7,316 bases of DNA, taken from positions 1 through 7,316 of the forward strand of contig JALQZL010000073.1 in NCBI GenBank assembly GCA_023258355.1. The letters run 5' to 3'. Source of the DNA: Wenzhouxiangellaceae bacterium (GTDB taxonomy: Bacteria; Pseudomonadota; Gammaproteobacteria; Xanthomonadales; Wenzhouxiangellaceae). The notes under the pieces are model-generated. The model worked only from the letters and a program-made list of their open reading frames with translations. It had not been told where the DNA came from and ran no database searches. The position numbers were made by a program, and so were the translations under genes. Shown one piece after another: positions 1 through 5,656 of the stretch (the first letter of the stretch is position 1; each line of letters starts with the position of its first letter).

Positions 1-767
1 GGACGCCAGTGGGGGTGAAAATGCGCATCGCCATGCAAGCCCAACAAGGCGGTGGTCAGATTGTCCCCATTGATGATGTGCCGGCGCTCTTTAATCGGGG
101 TTTTGGGTAAGACATTGCGATAGACACGCGTCAGGGTCAGGAGCCAGACCTGCCCACACAACAAAGCCTCCTTTGAGAAGCTTTGTTGTTGCGCCACAGG
201 CAATTTCGATGGGGCCATCTCACGGCCGTCAGCATCGATAATGGTGGCATCGGCACTGGTGACCACGCAATCGGGATGCGCTTGTAGATAATCGATCTGG
301 GTTTGCAGTTTATGCGGGTCAATCCACACATCATCCCCCTCACAATCAGCCACATAGGGGGTGGTGAGGTGCGCATTGATCCATTGGCTGATTGAGATGC
401 CTTGAGAATACAGATTGGTCGGTTGCACCACCACCTGGAAAAGCGCTGGAAACCGCTCGGCGTAATCGGCAATGATTCGGTCGGTGCCGTCGGTGGAGGC
501 ATCGTCATGGATGAAGAGCCTCACAGGAAAGGTGGTTATTTGGCTAACAAAGCCTTGGAGACACTCACCAATGAAATCAACATGGTTATAGGTGCGACAG
601 ACCACCGTCACCAAAGGGGGCGTCTGTGCTGGCCAAACCCCTTGCAGCGCTTGGTCAGCCAAGCACATCGGTGTCGCCAGGGGCACGTAAGCACTGTCAG
701 GCGCGGGGTCCGTGTCTCTCCCTAGCGACCCAGGCTTGGCTGACATGCCCGAATCAACAGACCTCAT
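1..767 (-). CDS. Glycosyltransferase family 2, partial (3' end lies outside the window)
   Basis: Reading right to left from an ATG at 767, an open frame of 255 codons continues off the left edge without a stop. It encodes a GT-A-fold family-2 glycosyltransferase, which transfers a sugar from a nucleotide donor to a glycan or lipid acceptor at the cytoplasmic membrane face. Visible motifs are the first strand VTVVCRTYNH (residues 53-62), the nucleotide-binding HDDASTDGT (87-95), and the metal-binding DCEGDDVW (141-148), a common variant of DxD in polysaccharide-cluster enzymes. NGDN (233-236) falls near the region expected for the catalytic base. About 50 proline-rich residues precede the fold, so an internal start (ATG at 746 or 668) is possible. 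I prefer 767 because GGGA lies just upstream and it sits only 9 nt after the acyltransferase stop. It is the last visible gene of the five-gene minus-strand cassette. Donor and acceptor are unknown. Confidence 0.9.
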   Translation of the reverse strand, partial: MRSVDSGMSAKPGSLGRDTDPAPDSAYVPLATPMCLADQALQGVWPAQTPPLVTVVCRTYNHVDFIGECLQGFVSQITTFPVRLFIHDDASTDGTDRIIADYAERFPALFQVVVQPTNLYSQGISISQWINAHLTTPYVADCEGDDVWIDPHKLQTQIDYLQAHPDCVVTSADATIIDADGREMAPSKLPVAQQQSFSKEALLCGQVWLLTLTRVYRNVLPKTPIKERRHIINGDNLTTALLGLHGDAHFHPHWR

Positions 768-787
768 CAGATCCCATCAGACCTCAT
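758..787. repeat. Three tandem 10-bp repeats at a gene junction
   Basis: The plus strand reads CAGACCTCAT, CAGATCCCAT, CAGACCTCAT back to back. The outer copies are identical and the middle one differs at two positions. On the coding (minus) strand each unit begins with ATG, giving ATGs at 787, 777 and 767 in three different frames. The array covers the acyltransferase stop (779-777) and ends exactly at the chosen glycosyltransferase start (767). Whether it is a functional element or a replication-slippage product cannot be told from one sequence. Confidence 0.8.
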
Positions 788-1478
788 CGGCCTGTTTTTG
801 CTGACGCTTGGCAGGTTGGCCCAGATAAAGGCCATTAAACTCGGTGTCGGCCAAGACCAAAGACCCCGCCCCGACGAAGGTTTGGCTGGCCAAGACAATC
901 CCATCTTTAATGGTTGCACCAAGCCCAAGACAGGTGCGCGCACCAACCCGAACCCCACCGCCGGTGACAACGCCCGCGGCGATGAACACGTGGTCTTCGA
1001 CATGAACATGGTGAGACAGATGAACGCTCGACCGAATCAGGCAGTTGTCGCCAATATGCGCAAAGGGTTGCACGACGGTCTGCTCATACACCATCACATT
1101 TTCACCAATGGCCACATTTGGCCACAGGGTGGCTTGGGATGAGACGTAGCTGATCAAACGGTAGCCACGTGCCCGCGCCTGATCAAACCTGGCCTGACGA
1201 AGCCCGTTGATCTGGCGATACCCCAAAGCAATCAGCAATTGGCATTCATTGGGCCCAAGATGGTCTTCCAATGTCTCAAAGGGAAACACCGGCAGCCCAC
1301 CCAAGGCAGGGTCTGCTTGGGCCATGGCCAGATAAGGGGTATCGACCGTGTGGCCGATGACCTCGAACGGAGAATCATGACCCAGCACGTACGCGGCCAA
1401 TTGAGCCAGTCGTCCAGCCCCGAACACCACCACCGGTGTTTGGGTGTCTTGGGAGGCGTAGGGATCTGGATGTGGCAT
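777..1478 (-). CDS. NeuD/PglD/VioB-like sugar O- or N-acyltransferase (left-handed beta-helix)
   Basis: A 233-residue acyltransferase of the sialic-acid O-acetyltransferase NeuD / PglD type. These enzymes transfer an acetyl or other acyl group from CoA to a (nucleotide) amino sugar. The N-terminal part is a small Rossmann-like sugar-nucleotide-binding domain, with VVVFGAGRLAQLAAYVL at about residues 16-32. From about residue 118 to 215 it runs as imperfect hexapeptide repeats (for example NVAIGENVMV, HIGDNCLI, GVRVGARTCLGLGATI) that fold into a left-handed beta-helix. H156, in the segment SVHLSHHVHVEDHVF, aligns by eye with the catalytic histidine of PglD and VioB. The ATG at 1478 is chosen because GGGTGAG lies 4 nt upstream and the start is 5 nt after the preceding stop. 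The frame stays open to 1595, but only inside the upstream gene. The chain ends in a charged KRQQKQADEV tail. In this context it most likely acylates the product of the DegT aminotransferase. Acetyl versus another acyl group cannot be read from the sequence. Confidence 0.9.
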   Translation of the reverse strand: MPHPDPYASQDTQTPVVVFGAGRLAQLAAYVLGHDSPFEVIGHTVDTPYLAMAQADPALGGLPVFPFETLEDHLGPNECQLLIALGYRQINGLRQARFDQARARGYRLISYVSSQATLWPNVAIGENVMVYEQTVVQPFAHIGDNCLIRSSVHLSHHVHVEDHVFIAAGVVTGGGVRVGARTCLGLGATIKDGIVLASQTFVGAGSLVLADTEFNGLYLGQPAKRQQKQADEV

Positions 1479-1482
1479 ACCG

Positions 1483-1489
1483 CTCACCC
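1483..1489 (-). promoter_or_regulatory. Ribosome binding site of the acyltransferase gene
   Basis: GGGTGAG on the minus strand, 4 nt before the ATG at 1478. It overlaps the TGA stop of the upstream BKACE gene (1486-1484), which suggests translational coupling of the two genes and decides the acyltransferase start. Confidence 0.55.
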
Positions 1490-2335
1490 AAGCACGCACT
1501 GCCGCGCTGAGACACGGTCCATTGGGCGCAACCCCATCAACTGTGCTTGGGCAGCCACCGCCGCGATCAGCTGCTGGTTGGTCGCCAGCACCCACTCGCC
1601 ATCGTCGGCTGGCAGGCGCAAGCTATCCTCCAAGCCCACCCGCACGCCGTGGGCGAACATCAAGCCCAAGCGATGGGCATTGCCCTGAAAACGGCCCAGC
1701 CCTCCGACACACACCACCGAATCATCAGGAAGGCTGGCCAACAGGGCGGAGAAATGATGAACATGGGCCTGCGCCGTGGCGATGTTGCCCAGCAACACGT
1801 TGATGTAGTAAGGCGGCTCAATCAAGCCCTTTTTGATGAGGACATGCACCATGTTGGCCATGCCCAGATCGAATACCTCCAGCTCAGGCCGAATACCCGC
1901 CTCTTTCATTTGGGCTGCCAAATACTCAATGGTCTTGGGCGCATTGACGCTGGGGCCTTGCATGAAGTTCAGCGATGACAAGGTCAATGAGGCCATGTCA
2001 GGCTTGGCTTGGCCCACCAACCCCAACACGGCCGCGCGGGCAGCAGGGTCACCGTTGGCTCTGCCTGTCGTGGTCGCGCACACCACCGCATGCTCGCCGC
2101 CGGGAAGGCGACGAATGCGTTCAATGATGCGGCCAACAATGGCTGGATCTGAGCTTTGCTCACCCGCCTCATCACGGCCATGAATATGTAACATCTGCGC
2201 ACCCGCCTTCAAGGCCATGTCGCAGTCAGCCACAATCTCATCAACATCAATCGGTATGTGCACACTGGCGGCTTTGCCGTGCACGGCACCGGTCGGGCAG
2301 AAGTTTAAGAGGTAATGGTCAGAGGCAACGGGCAT
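1484..2335 (-). CDS. BKACE (DUF849) beta-keto acid cleavage enzyme
   Basis: A 283-residue TIM-barrel zinc enzyme of the BKACE family, formerly DUF849. The founding member, Kce of lysine fermentation, condenses 5-amino-3-oxohexanoate with acetyl-CoA to give 3-aminobutyryl-CoA and acetoacetate. Other members take different beta-keto acids. Counting from the ATG at 2335, the family signatures are NFCPTGAVH (11-19), the zinc-ligand histidines H50 and H52 in LHIHGRDEAG, CATTTGR (86-92), LSSLNF (119-124), PELEVFDLGM (150-159), YINVLLGN (177-184), GLGRFQGN (212-219) and HGVRVGLED (229-237). In the last, R232 and E236 match the substrate arginine and third zinc ligand of Kce (R226/E230), with the same spacing. 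Length fits the family. An in-frame GTG at 2347 would add four residues. The ATG has the better upstream GAG. Its place between an ATP-grasp gene and a sugar acyltransferase gene is unusual. It may supply an acyl-CoA to the pathway, which is inference. Substrate unknown. Confidence 0.9.
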   Translation of the reverse strand: MPVASDHYLLNFCPTGAVHGKAASVHIPIDVDEIVADCDMALKAGAQMLHIHGRDEAGEQSSDPAIVGRIIERIRRLPGGEHAVVCATTTGRANGDPAARAAVLGLVGQAKPDMASLTLSSLNFMQGPSVNAPKTIEYLAAQMKEAGIRPELEVFDLGMANMVHVLIKKGLIEPPYYINVLLGNIATAQAHVHHFSALLASLPDDSVVCVGGLGRFQGNAHRLGLMFAHGVRVGLEDSLRLPADDGEWVLATNQQLIAAVAAQAQLMGLRPMDRVSARQCVLG

Positions 2336-2428
2336 CAGCTTACTCACTCAAGTGGGCCATCTTTCTCTTTGCCATTCGGGCACACACACTGGGTGTCCAA
2401 CAGGCCAAGCAACAATGTCAACAAATAA
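2336..2428 (-). other. Longest gap inside the cassette
   Basis: These 93 noncoding bases separate the ATP-grasp stop (2431-2429) from the BKACE start. All other junctions in the cassette are 5 to 16 nt. On the minus strand there is a perfect TTGACA at 2421-2416, but no recognisable -10 box at 16-18 nt, and no stem-loop followed by a T run. I see neither a convincing terminator nor a complete promoter, so read-through from the upstream genes is the simplest reading. An internal promoter is not excluded. Confidence 0.4.
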
Positions 2429-3658
2429 CTATGGTAGCCCAAGCGCGAGGCCAAAATGCGCCTGGGGCGCGGCATAAATGGGCAGTAATTGCTCGCGGTC
2501 TGGGCTACTGATTAACAGAAGGCCCAAGCGGTCTGGTGTGCCACGGTAGGGAGACACCCGCTGATTTGGGCGAACAGACACGGTTTTCTTGACCACCACA
2601 GATTCAAGGGCTGCGGAGAATGCCATGGATTGAAAGGTCCCCTCACGGTCGGCATGAATCACCAAGTGACCAGCATGCACTCGGGGGGCGCGCGCATGGG
2701 CCCAGTCCCCTAAATCAGGCAACGGCTCACCCAGCGCCAGGCGAATTGCCAAATCAGTTAAATCAACGCCAGTGGCGTATCGGTGTACCTCAGCCAGCCA
2801 ATTGCCGCCCAAACGTGCGCCAAAATCCAAGACCACCACCTTCCCGTCTGACACACAAACATCGGTGTTATAGACCCCATCCGACAAGCCAAGCGCGGCG
2901 ACAAGCGCCGCCACTTGATCGGTGGCCTCGGCCAACACCGCCGCTGGCTGAGTCGATGGATTGAGGTTACCAAGGCCTGCTTGCGTGGTCGGTGTTTGAA
3001 ACAGATACTGATCGGCGTACGCTGCGAATAACACCCGGCCTTGTTTGACCAGATAATCTCCACCGAACTGAAAGCCCGTGCGCACCAATCTCGCCTCCAC
3101 GATGGCTCGCCCGTGAAAAGAGACCGCTTTGGCCTTGTCGATCGCTGCCATGAGTGCCGACCAGCTCGGTGGTGTGTGGAAAATACACACGCCCACACTG
3201 CCCGCTCGGTCGGTGGGTTTGACGACCAAGCCTTTTTTTGCGCTGGCCCATAAGCGCTTGACACCCACCAAGTCATCGCCCAGCACACACTCAGGCACTG
3301 GATGGCCCAGTTTGGCCTGCTCACACCGCAACAAAAATTTATCTTGGGCTTTTCTCACCGCCTCAAGCGGATCACCCGGCAGGGCCAAGTGATGGGCGAT
3401 ATACGCCGCCGTCAAAGCGCCTGGGTCTGAGGCATATGAGATCACCCCATCGATCCGACAGGACTTGGCCAAGGCCAACGCGCCATCAAGATCGGTGGTG
3501 CTGACGGAATAACATTCATCAGCCAGTCGATGGCCTGGATTGTCGGGCCGGTTGTCGGTGGTAATCACATACACACCTTGGGCCTTGGCTCGCTCAATCG
3601 CCACCTGCTGGGTATCACTGGCACCCAACATCAACAGCCTTTTGGGTGTTTGCGTCAT
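2429..3658 (-). CDS. ATP-grasp carboxylate-amine ligase family protein
   Basis: A 409-residue ATP-grasp enzyme. The family activates a carboxylate as acyl phosphate with ATP and joins it to an amine or thiol. The order is a pre-ATP-grasp Rossmann-like domain (RLLMLGASDTQQVAIERAKAQG, about 7-28, then a CarB/PurK-like ITTDNRPDNPGHRLAD around 32-47), an ATP-binding half with VVKPTDRAGSVGV (145-157; K147 and the flexible loop), a hinge IVEARL (186-191), and a metal-binding half with VYNTDV (262-267) and VVVLDFGARLGGNWL (274-288). In most relatives the latter reads EINPRxGG. Here D278 replaces Glu and G280 replaces the Mg-binding Asn. A C-terminal domain of about 100 residues follows. ATG at 3658 is 16 nt after the aminotransferase stop, with only a weak ribosome site. 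Context suggests ligation of a small carboxylic or amino acid to the amino sugar, or formation of an acyl precursor. The substrate is not recognisable. Confidence 0.85.
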   Translation of the reverse strand: MTQTPKRLLMLGASDTQQVAIERAKAQGVYVITTDNRPDNPGHRLADECYSVSTTDLDGALALAKSCRIDGVISYASDPGALTAAYIAHHLALPGDPLEAVRKAQDKFLLRCEQAKLGHPVPECVLGDDLVGVKRLWASAKKGLVVKPTDRAGSVGVCIFHTPPSWSALMAAIDKAKAVSFHGRAIVEARLVRTGFQFGGDYLVKQGRVLFAAYADQYLFQTPTTQAGLGNLNPSTQPAAVLAEATDQVAALVAALGLSDGVYNTDVCVSDGKVVVLDFGARLGGNWLAEVHRYATGVDLTDLAIRLALGEPLPDLGDWAHARAPRVHAGHLVIHADREGTFQSMAFSAALESVVVKKTVSVRPNQRVSPYRGTPDRLGLLLISSPDREQLLPIYAAPQAHFGLALGLP

Positions 3659-3674
3659 TAAAAAGTCTGGTCTG

Positions 3675-4817
3675 TCATGAGGGAGATGGGTAGGCCAGAG
3701 GGTCGGACAAAATCGCCATCATGGCATCGATCGCGGCCATGTCGAGATCTGGATAGAGGGGCAGACAAATGACTTGACTGGCCACGCGGCTGGCATGAGG
3801 CAAGTGCCCAGACGCAGCGGAAGGCAAATGCGCGTACATGGGAAAATCACTGATCAATGGATAGAAATATCGGCGCCCATAAAATCCATGCTGTTGTAAG
3901 CAGTGATAGATGTGGTCACGAGACACCGGATAGGTCTCATCCACAAAAATCGGGAAGTAGCTGTGGTTGGGTTGGATCACATCAAACTCAGGCAGACAGG
4001 TCAGGCCTTCGATGTTGGCCAAGCCTTCTCGATAGGCACGCACACGCTCACCCCGTTGGCTGATGTGCTGGTCAATGTAGTCGAGTTGGACCAATCCCAA
4101 GGCCGCATTGAACTCGCTCATCTTGCCGTTGATGCCGGTCTGTGTGACGGTGACTTCATTCTCAAACCCAAAGTTTTTCAATCGATCAATGCGGCGTTTG
4201 GTCTTGGCATCTGGGCAGACAATCGCCCCACCCTCAAAGGTATTAAAGACTTTGGTGGCATGAAAACTAACGACAGACAAGTCACCATGACGCAACAGGC
4301 TCCCGCAGTGACAGCGCACCCCGAAAGCATGGGCGGCATCATAGATCACTTTTAATCCATGGCGACGTGCGATGGCCTCGATGGCATCCACATCACACGG
4401 GGTGCCGTAGACGTGAACGGGCATAATCGCGCTGGTTTGGTCTGTGATCGCGGCCTCAATGCCTTGGGGGTCTAGATTGAGGGTCTTGGGGTCAATGTCC
4501 ACGAACACAGGGCTCAGACCACTCCACTGCAGCACATGCGCTGTGGCGACGAATGAATAGGGGGTGGTGATGACTTCTCCTTGAAGATCCAAGGCTTTTA
4601 TGGCAGCGAGTAACGCCACCGTGGCGTTGTTGAACAAGGCCAAGTGATCCACCGCCAGATAGGCGCTCAAGCGCTCTTCGAGTGCTTGATGGTACGCACC
4701 ACCACTGGTCACCACGCGAGAAGCCCATATCTTTTCCAGATGGGGAACCAGCGCCTCAAGTGGCGGCAAGCTAGGTCGCGTGACCGTGACGGATGGGGGC
4801 GTTTTTTGACGGGTCAT
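3675..4817 (-). CDS. DegT/DnrJ/EryC1/StrS aminotransferase, VioA-like
   Basis: A 380-residue fold-type I PLP enzyme that converts a keto group, usually of a dTDP- or UDP-4-keto-6-deoxyhexose, to an amine with glutamate as donor. Counting from the ATG at 4817, the signatures are VVTSGGAYHQALE (35-47), the cofactor-phosphate region FNNATVALLAA (62-72), TTPYSFVATAH (84-94), DAAHAFG (160-166; D160 pairs with the pyridine nitrogen), SFHATK (184-189; K189 is the Schiff-base lysine), and NGKMSEFNAALGLVQLDYID (230-249). From memory, the runs PYSFVATAH, HVYGTPCDVD and HATKVFNTFEGGAI are closest to VioA, which makes dTDP-4-amino-4,6-dideoxyglucose (viosamine). I could not verify this by alignment. The frame extends 11 codons upstream to a GTG at 4850. 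ATG 4817 is preferred by family length, although neither start has a good ribosome site. It is the first gene of the minus-strand cassette, divergent from the lipoprotein gene. Confidence 0.92.
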   Translation of the reverse strand: MTRQKTPPSVTVTRPSLPPLEALVPHLEKIWASRVVTSGGAYHQALEERLSAYLAVDHLALFNNATVALLAAIKALDLQGEVITTPYSFVATAHVLQWSGLSPVFVDIDPKTLNLDPQGIEAAITDQTSAIMPVHVYGTPCDVDAIEAIARRHGLKVIYDAAHAFGVRCHCGSLLRHGDLSVVSFHATKVFNTFEGGAIVCPDAKTKRRIDRLKNFGFENEVTVTQTGINGKMSEFNAALGLVQLDYIDQHISQRGERVRAYREGLANIEGLTCLPEFDVIQPNHSYFPIFVDETYPVSRDHIYHCLQQHGFYGRRYFYPLISDFPMYAHLPSAASGHLPHASRVASQVICLPLYPDLDMAAIDAMMAILSDPLAYPSPS

Positions 4818-4942
4818 GACACGTATCACAAGTCGACAGGCGAAGGGCACTCTCTATTTTGCCTATTTTCTGGGTGACCGTCTATGTCCTGTTGGCGCAT
4901 CCCAACTTGTGCTGGCCCATCAAACCCTGCTAGCCTGAAGCC
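4818..4942. promoter_or_regulatory. Divergent promoter region between the glycan cassette and the lipoprotein gene
   Basis: These 125 bp separate two divergent genes and must drive both. On the plus strand, TTGCCT (4859-4864) and TATGTC (4883-4888) lie 18 nt apart and could be -35 and -10 boxes about 55 nt before the lipoprotein ATG. A second, weaker pair is TTGTGC (4907-4912) and TAGCCT (4931-4936), but it would leave almost no leader. On the minus strand I see no good promoter match. Box assignments are weak. The divergent arrangement itself is certain. Confidence 0.4.
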
Positions 4943-5461
4943 ATGAAACGTGGGTCTTTACATCATTTCGTTGCGCTGTTGCCCACCCTCACTGGATTGT
5001 TGGGGTTGGCCGGTTGTGTCTCACTGGCAGATTTCGAGGCCATGACCCCGCATCAGCGCGCCATGGTGGTATGCCAACGCGAGCCCGCCTTGGTGGCCTA
5101 TCAAAGCGATATTCAGCGATTAGAAGGTGAAGTCCGTCAAGCAAGGCAGGCGCTGGAGAGGGGTCACCGAAAAGAGAAGCGTTGTGTGCGTTACCCAGTC
5201 GCCAGTGGGAGCAAGACGACCTGTAAAACAATCGAGGATGAGCAAGGGGAACGGACTGAGTGCACTGAGAAAGTGCAATACAAGAACAAGCGCCGATGTG
5301 AGGATGTCTTTTTACCGATTGATGCCAGTGTCGAACGGCAAAATATCCAAACTTGGCAAGCCCAGATTGCGAGGCTACAACAAGCAAGAACGTCGGGTTT
5401 TCAGGCCTGTTACCAATCTGTCCTTCCCTTGGATGCCAAAGCGGCCTTCCTGCGCTACTGA
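4943..5461 (+). CDS. Small cysteine-rich lipoprotein of unknown function
   Basis: I do not recognise this 172-residue protein as a named family. The N-terminus is a lipoprotein signal peptide: MKRG, a hydrophobic stretch (about 9-22) and the lipobox LAGC at 22-25. The mature protein should therefore start at lipidated C25. The following V26 is not aspartate, which favours outer-membrane sorting by Lol. After MTPHQRAMVVC (34-44) comes a helical, charged segment (about 54-76). Next is a basic central region with cysteines at 81, 94, 107 and 119, then a second helical segment (about 128-149) and C156. The two helices could form an antiparallel hairpin with disulfides. The ATG at 4943 is preceded by GAAG at short distance, and the position of the signal peptide supports this start. 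It stands alone between the divergent glycan cassette and pyrC. Nothing ties it functionally to either. Confidence 0.85.
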   Translation: MKRGSLHHFVALLPTLTGLLGLAGCVSLADFEAMTPHQRAMVVCQREPALVAYQSDIQRLEGEVRQARQALERGHRKEKRCVRYPVASGSKTTCKTIEDEQGERTECTEKVQYKNKRRCEDVFLPIDASVERQNIQTWQAQIARLQQARTSGFQACYQSVLPLDAKAAFLRY

Positions 5462-5656
5462 TCTCAACTGCGCTCGGTGCCAGTGTCTCTTGTTTTGTCT
5501 GATGTTTTGCCGGGTGGCCATGGGACAGATCATGACCGACCGTTCAGGGGTTTGGTCAATCGAAGGGCGTGTTGATGAAACTCATGCAAGGGGCCTGTGT
5601 TCTTAGGATAATGGACCAGAAGAAGCCAGCGATCACTATCCGTAGGAGTCAATGCC
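5462..5656 (+). promoter_or_regulatory. pyrC upstream region with possible leader hairpin
   Basis: This 195-bp stretch holds no gene I can support. No clear terminator (GC stem plus T run) follows the lipoprotein stop. Near the right end, TAGGAT (5604-5609), overlapping GATAAT (5607-5612), resembles a -10 box, but no good -35 lies 16-18 nt before it. The same bases belong to an inverted repeat: GGATAATG (5606-5613) can pair with CACTATCC (5634-5641), with one mismatch and a 20-nt loop. The repeat ends 1 nt before the ribosome site. Some bacteria control pyrC through a leader hairpin that blocks translation. This repeat does not cover the ribosome site, so such control here is only a possibility. 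Confidence 0.35.
5643..5648 (+). promoter_or_regulatory. pyrC: Ribosome binding site of pyrC
   Basis: TAGGAG, 8 nt before the ATG at 5657, is the best Shine-Dalgarno sequence in the window. It fixes the pyrC start. A second ATG at 5652 is in another frame. Confidence 0.8.

Noticed and set aside
402..725. Plus-strand open frame of 107 codons inside the glycosyltransferase gene
   Set aside because: The opposite strand carries clear family-2 glycosyltransferase motifs without interruption. The plus-strand translation has no recognisable motif. The same applies to the other long plus-strand frames between 777 and 4817.
1479..1595. A longer acyltransferase starting at 1595
   Set aside because: The added 39 residues would lie almost entirely inside the BKACE coding region, do not resemble the family N-terminus, and would bypass the good ribosome site at 1483-1489.
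2381..2400. CA-rich microsatellite-like run (cacacacac) in the ATP-grasp/BKACE gap
   Set aside because: It is only about four CA units, which is too short for slippage-driven phase variation and expected by chance in sequence of this composition.
2393..2421. Perfect -35 box TTGACA on the minus strand in the gap before the BKACE gene
   Set aside because: At the proper 16-18 nt spacing the bases are TGGACA, GGACAC or GACACC, none of which resembles TATAAT. Half a promoter in a 93-bp gap is not enough to call one.
850..4650. Frequent GGCCAAG heptamers across the minus-strand genes, considered as a DNA-uptake or Chi-like signal
   Set aside because: They mostly coincide with common codons (Leu-Gly and Leu-Ala runs read from the minus strand), and extension beyond the core is not conserved. 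A genome-wide count would be needed to show over-representation.
5462..5560. Terminator after the lipoprotein gene
   Set aside because: Only short stems such as GACC/GGTC and CATG/CATG can be drawn, with long loops and no following T run. This is not convincing as an intrinsic terminator.
5127..5606. Plus-strand open frame of 159 codons overlapping the lipoprotein gene in another frame
   Set aside because: It lacks a ribosome site and any domain, and it overlaps a protein with a clear lipoprotein signal. It is best explained as a shadow frame.
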